This document shows positions 62,834 to 64,000 of a DNA stretch of 64,000 bases, one piece after another (positions within the stretch are counted from its first letter, which is position 1; every line of letters starts with the position of its first letter). The stretch lies in NCBI RefSeq assembly GCF_030369675.1, contig NZ_CP128477.1, positions 1,736,001 through 1,800,000 on the forward strand. Direction: 5' to 3'. This DNA is from Peteryoungia algae. Lineage in GTDB: Bacteria; Pseudomonadota; Alphaproteobacteria; Rhizobiales; Rhizobiaceae. A model generated the notes under the pieces. It was given only the letters and a program-made list of their open reading frames with translations, had not been told where the DNA came from and searched no databases. Made by a program: the position numbers and the translations under genes.

Positions 62834-63631
62834 CTATTCGACGGCGAGTTGTTGCCGCGAGAACACCGCCAGTCCAAGCCCGTTCAGCACGACGAGCCAG
62901 CCCAGCAGAACGGCAAAGCCCAACATTGCCGGGACTTCGGAGCCACCTGCAAGCAACCAGTCGCGGAGCGCCTGGGCAGCATAGCTCGGCAAGGGCAGCC
63001 GATCCGCATCCGCCCCCAGGTAAAGCTGTAGCAGCGTCGACCCGATCGCCAGCAGAAAGGCCGACAGCACAGCGGCGATCATCGAGCGGAAGATGACGAC
63101 GATCACCGCGACCAGCGAAGCAAGCACGGCAAGTTCGAGGAATGCGATTCCCGCAGCGATCAGAAGCAGCGAGAACGAACCCGAAGTGACCAGGAGTGCG
63201 CCACCACCCTGCCCCTTGATCAGCGAGAACAGCAGGTTGAGCGCCATGTCGCCCAGCACGACGACGAGGAGCCCCAGCGCAAGCCAGGCGAGGCAGACGA
63301 TGAGTTTGGCTGCATAGAGTTCGAAACGGGCATGGCGCGGCACCAGAAGGCGCCATGTCGAGTAGCGGTATTCAAGAAAGAAGACCGAAGCGACGCCCAG
63401 CGCAAACAGAAGATGCCCGAGGGAATTGCCGGACAGGCTGAGACCTCTTGCCGCCGACAGGAAAAGATCGACGTCTCCGGCACTCCGGTGACCCATGCGA
63501 AAAAGAAGGAAGCCCTCGATCACGAGTTTGAGCAGAACCGCCACCAGCGGCACCACGAGAAAGCCCCAGAACAGGATCGCGGGCTGCCGAACGAGCTTCA
63601 GCATTTCGGTCGGGATAAGGGTCCCCATCAT
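62834..63631 (-). CDS. ABC-2-type exporter permease
   Basis: 265 residues from the ATG at 63631, in an ATGA overlap with the ATPase gene. Six helices are seen (about 15-38, 60-80, 97-125, 135-165, 170-195, 225-250). MMGTLIPTEMLKLVRQPAILFWGFLVVPLVAVLLKLV is typical of the first helix of ABC-2 membrane proteins. The exported compound is unknown. Confidence 0.88.
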   Translation of the reverse strand: MMGTLIPTEMLKLVRQPAILFWGFLVVPLVAVLLKLVIEGFLLFRMGHRSAGDVDLFLSAARGLSLSGNSLGHLLFALGVASVFFLEYRYSTWRLLVPRHARFELYAAKLIVCLAWLALGLLVVVLGDMALNLLFSLIKGQGGGALLVTSGSFSLLLIAAGIAFLELAVLASLVAVIVVIFRSMIAAVLSAFLLAIGSTLLQLYLGADADRLPLPSYAAQALRDWLLAGGSEVPAMLGFAVLLGWLVVLNGLGLAVFSRQQLAVE

Positions 63632-64000
63632 TTCATCTCCCGCGTCTGCGACAGGAACACCGTTTCGAGGTCCGGTTTGATCCATTTCGCCTCGTGGATG
63701 CGCACACCCGACACAGCGAGCGACCGGATCAGGTCCGGCACCTCGGATTGATCGATGCGAACATAGACACCACCGTCGGCTGCCTGGCCGCGGCCGTCCA
63801 GCTGCGTAACCAGCCCGTCCGGATGATCGACCCGCAACCAGAAGCGCCCCTCCTGATCGAGGAGATCGGCAACCGCACCTTCGGCGATGAGTCTTCCATG
63901 CTGCAGAATCGCCACCCGGTCGCAGACCCGTTCCACCTCATCCAGCAGATGGCTGGAAAGCAGCACGGTCAACCCGTCCCGATGCACCAGATCGTGGATC
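63628..64000 (-). CDS. ABC exporter ATPase, 3' part
   Basis: The gene runs off the window at its 5' end; ~124 C-terminal residues are present. TVLLSSHLLDEVERVCDRVAILQHGRLIAEG holds the switch His and is typical of ABC-2 ATPases (CcmA/NatA-like). The Walker and signature motifs lie beyond the edge. A C-terminal regulatory domain of ~75 residues follows. It overlaps the permease gene and forms an exporter with it. Confidence 0.88.
   Translation of the reverse strand, partial: IHDLVHRDGLTVLLSSHLLDEVERVCDRVAILQHGRLIAEGAVADLLDQEGRFWLRVDHPDGLVTQLDGRGQAADGGVYVRIDQSEVPDLIRSLAVSGVRIHEAKWIKPDLETVFLSQTREMK

Noticed and set aside
1..64000. CRISPR array, insertion sequence, prophage, tRNA or rRNA
   Set aside because: No regularly spaced repeats, transposase, phage structural cluster or cloverleaf was found on reading; a tRNAscan and ISfinder search would settle it.

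Overview
The window is high-GC, densely coded DNA with 62 supported protein genes, two of them cut by the window edges. It looks like the chromosome of an alphaproteobacterium of the Hyphomicrobiales, most likely Rhizobiaceae (Rhizobium/Agrobacterium-like). The reasons are a CtrA/SciP/ChpT/FliJ/EipA cell-cycle locus with clustered GANTC sites, a urease operon split by the extra ORFs typical of rhizobia, an Agp2-like bacteriophytochrome, RpoH, and RIME-like intergenic hairpin repeats. No tRNA, rRNA, CRISPR array, insertion sequence or prophage was recognised.

Layout. 1-5.7 kb: the end of dihydropyrimidinase (hydA), an oppositely oriented cupin gene, and an ABC importer operon (ATPase, small DMT-like membrane protein, two permeases, NMT1/THI5-like binding protein), probably for a pyrimidine-type N-heterocycle. 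5.9-10.5 kb: RND efflux adaptor and pump. 10.6-11.5 kb: a Crp/Fnr-family regulator behind a perfect FNR-type box. 11.5-19.8 kb (minus strand): urease genes ureD-A-B-C-E-F-G with five extra genes between them (DUF1272, LprI-like, sialyltransferase-fold protein, DUF2459, diguanylate cyclase). 19.8-20.9 kb: a secreted esterase whose end overlaps ureD. 21.0-26.8 kb: urea importer urtABCDE. 27.1-30.2 kb: heme oxygenase and bacteriophytochrome. 30.4-34.7 kb: a hybrid histidine kinase whose sensor is an NCS1 transporter-like domain, and its overlapping LuxR-type response regulator. 34.9-40.4 kb (minus): branched-chain amino acid importer livK-DUF6867-F-G-M-H. 40.7-49.6 kb (minus): dimethylglycine/sarcosine dehydrogenase-like protein, a metallophosphoesterase and heterotetrameric sarcosine oxidase soxBDAG. 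49.8-53.3 kb: cysQ, an orphan DUF2793 protein, a LuxR solo and sciP. 53.4-59.2 kb: PqiA-like protein, GNAT, fliJ, ctrA, a degenerate receiver, chpT, eipA and a membrane-anchored coiled-coil protein. 59.2-64 kb: TrmH-type methyltransferase, a membrane protein, rluD, rpoH and an ABC-2 exporter.

How it fits together. Much of the first half serves nitrogen scavenging: pyrimidine ring opening and N-heterocycle uptake, urea uptake and urease. The NCS1-type sensor kinase, whose transporter relatives carry hydantoin, allantoin, cytosine or uracil, lies just beyond this block; that it senses a nucleobase-type compound is inference. The 40.7-49.6 kb block demethylates dimethylglycine and sarcosine to glycine and feeds C1 units to tetrahydrofolate. 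The 53-59 kb block is the essential cell-cycle phosphorelay output. The strongest leads for unusual biology are the NCS1-kinase fusion, the sialyltransferase-like and cyclase genes inside the urease operon, the set of dyads between the LuxR solo and sciP, and the degenerate receiver between ctrA and chpT.
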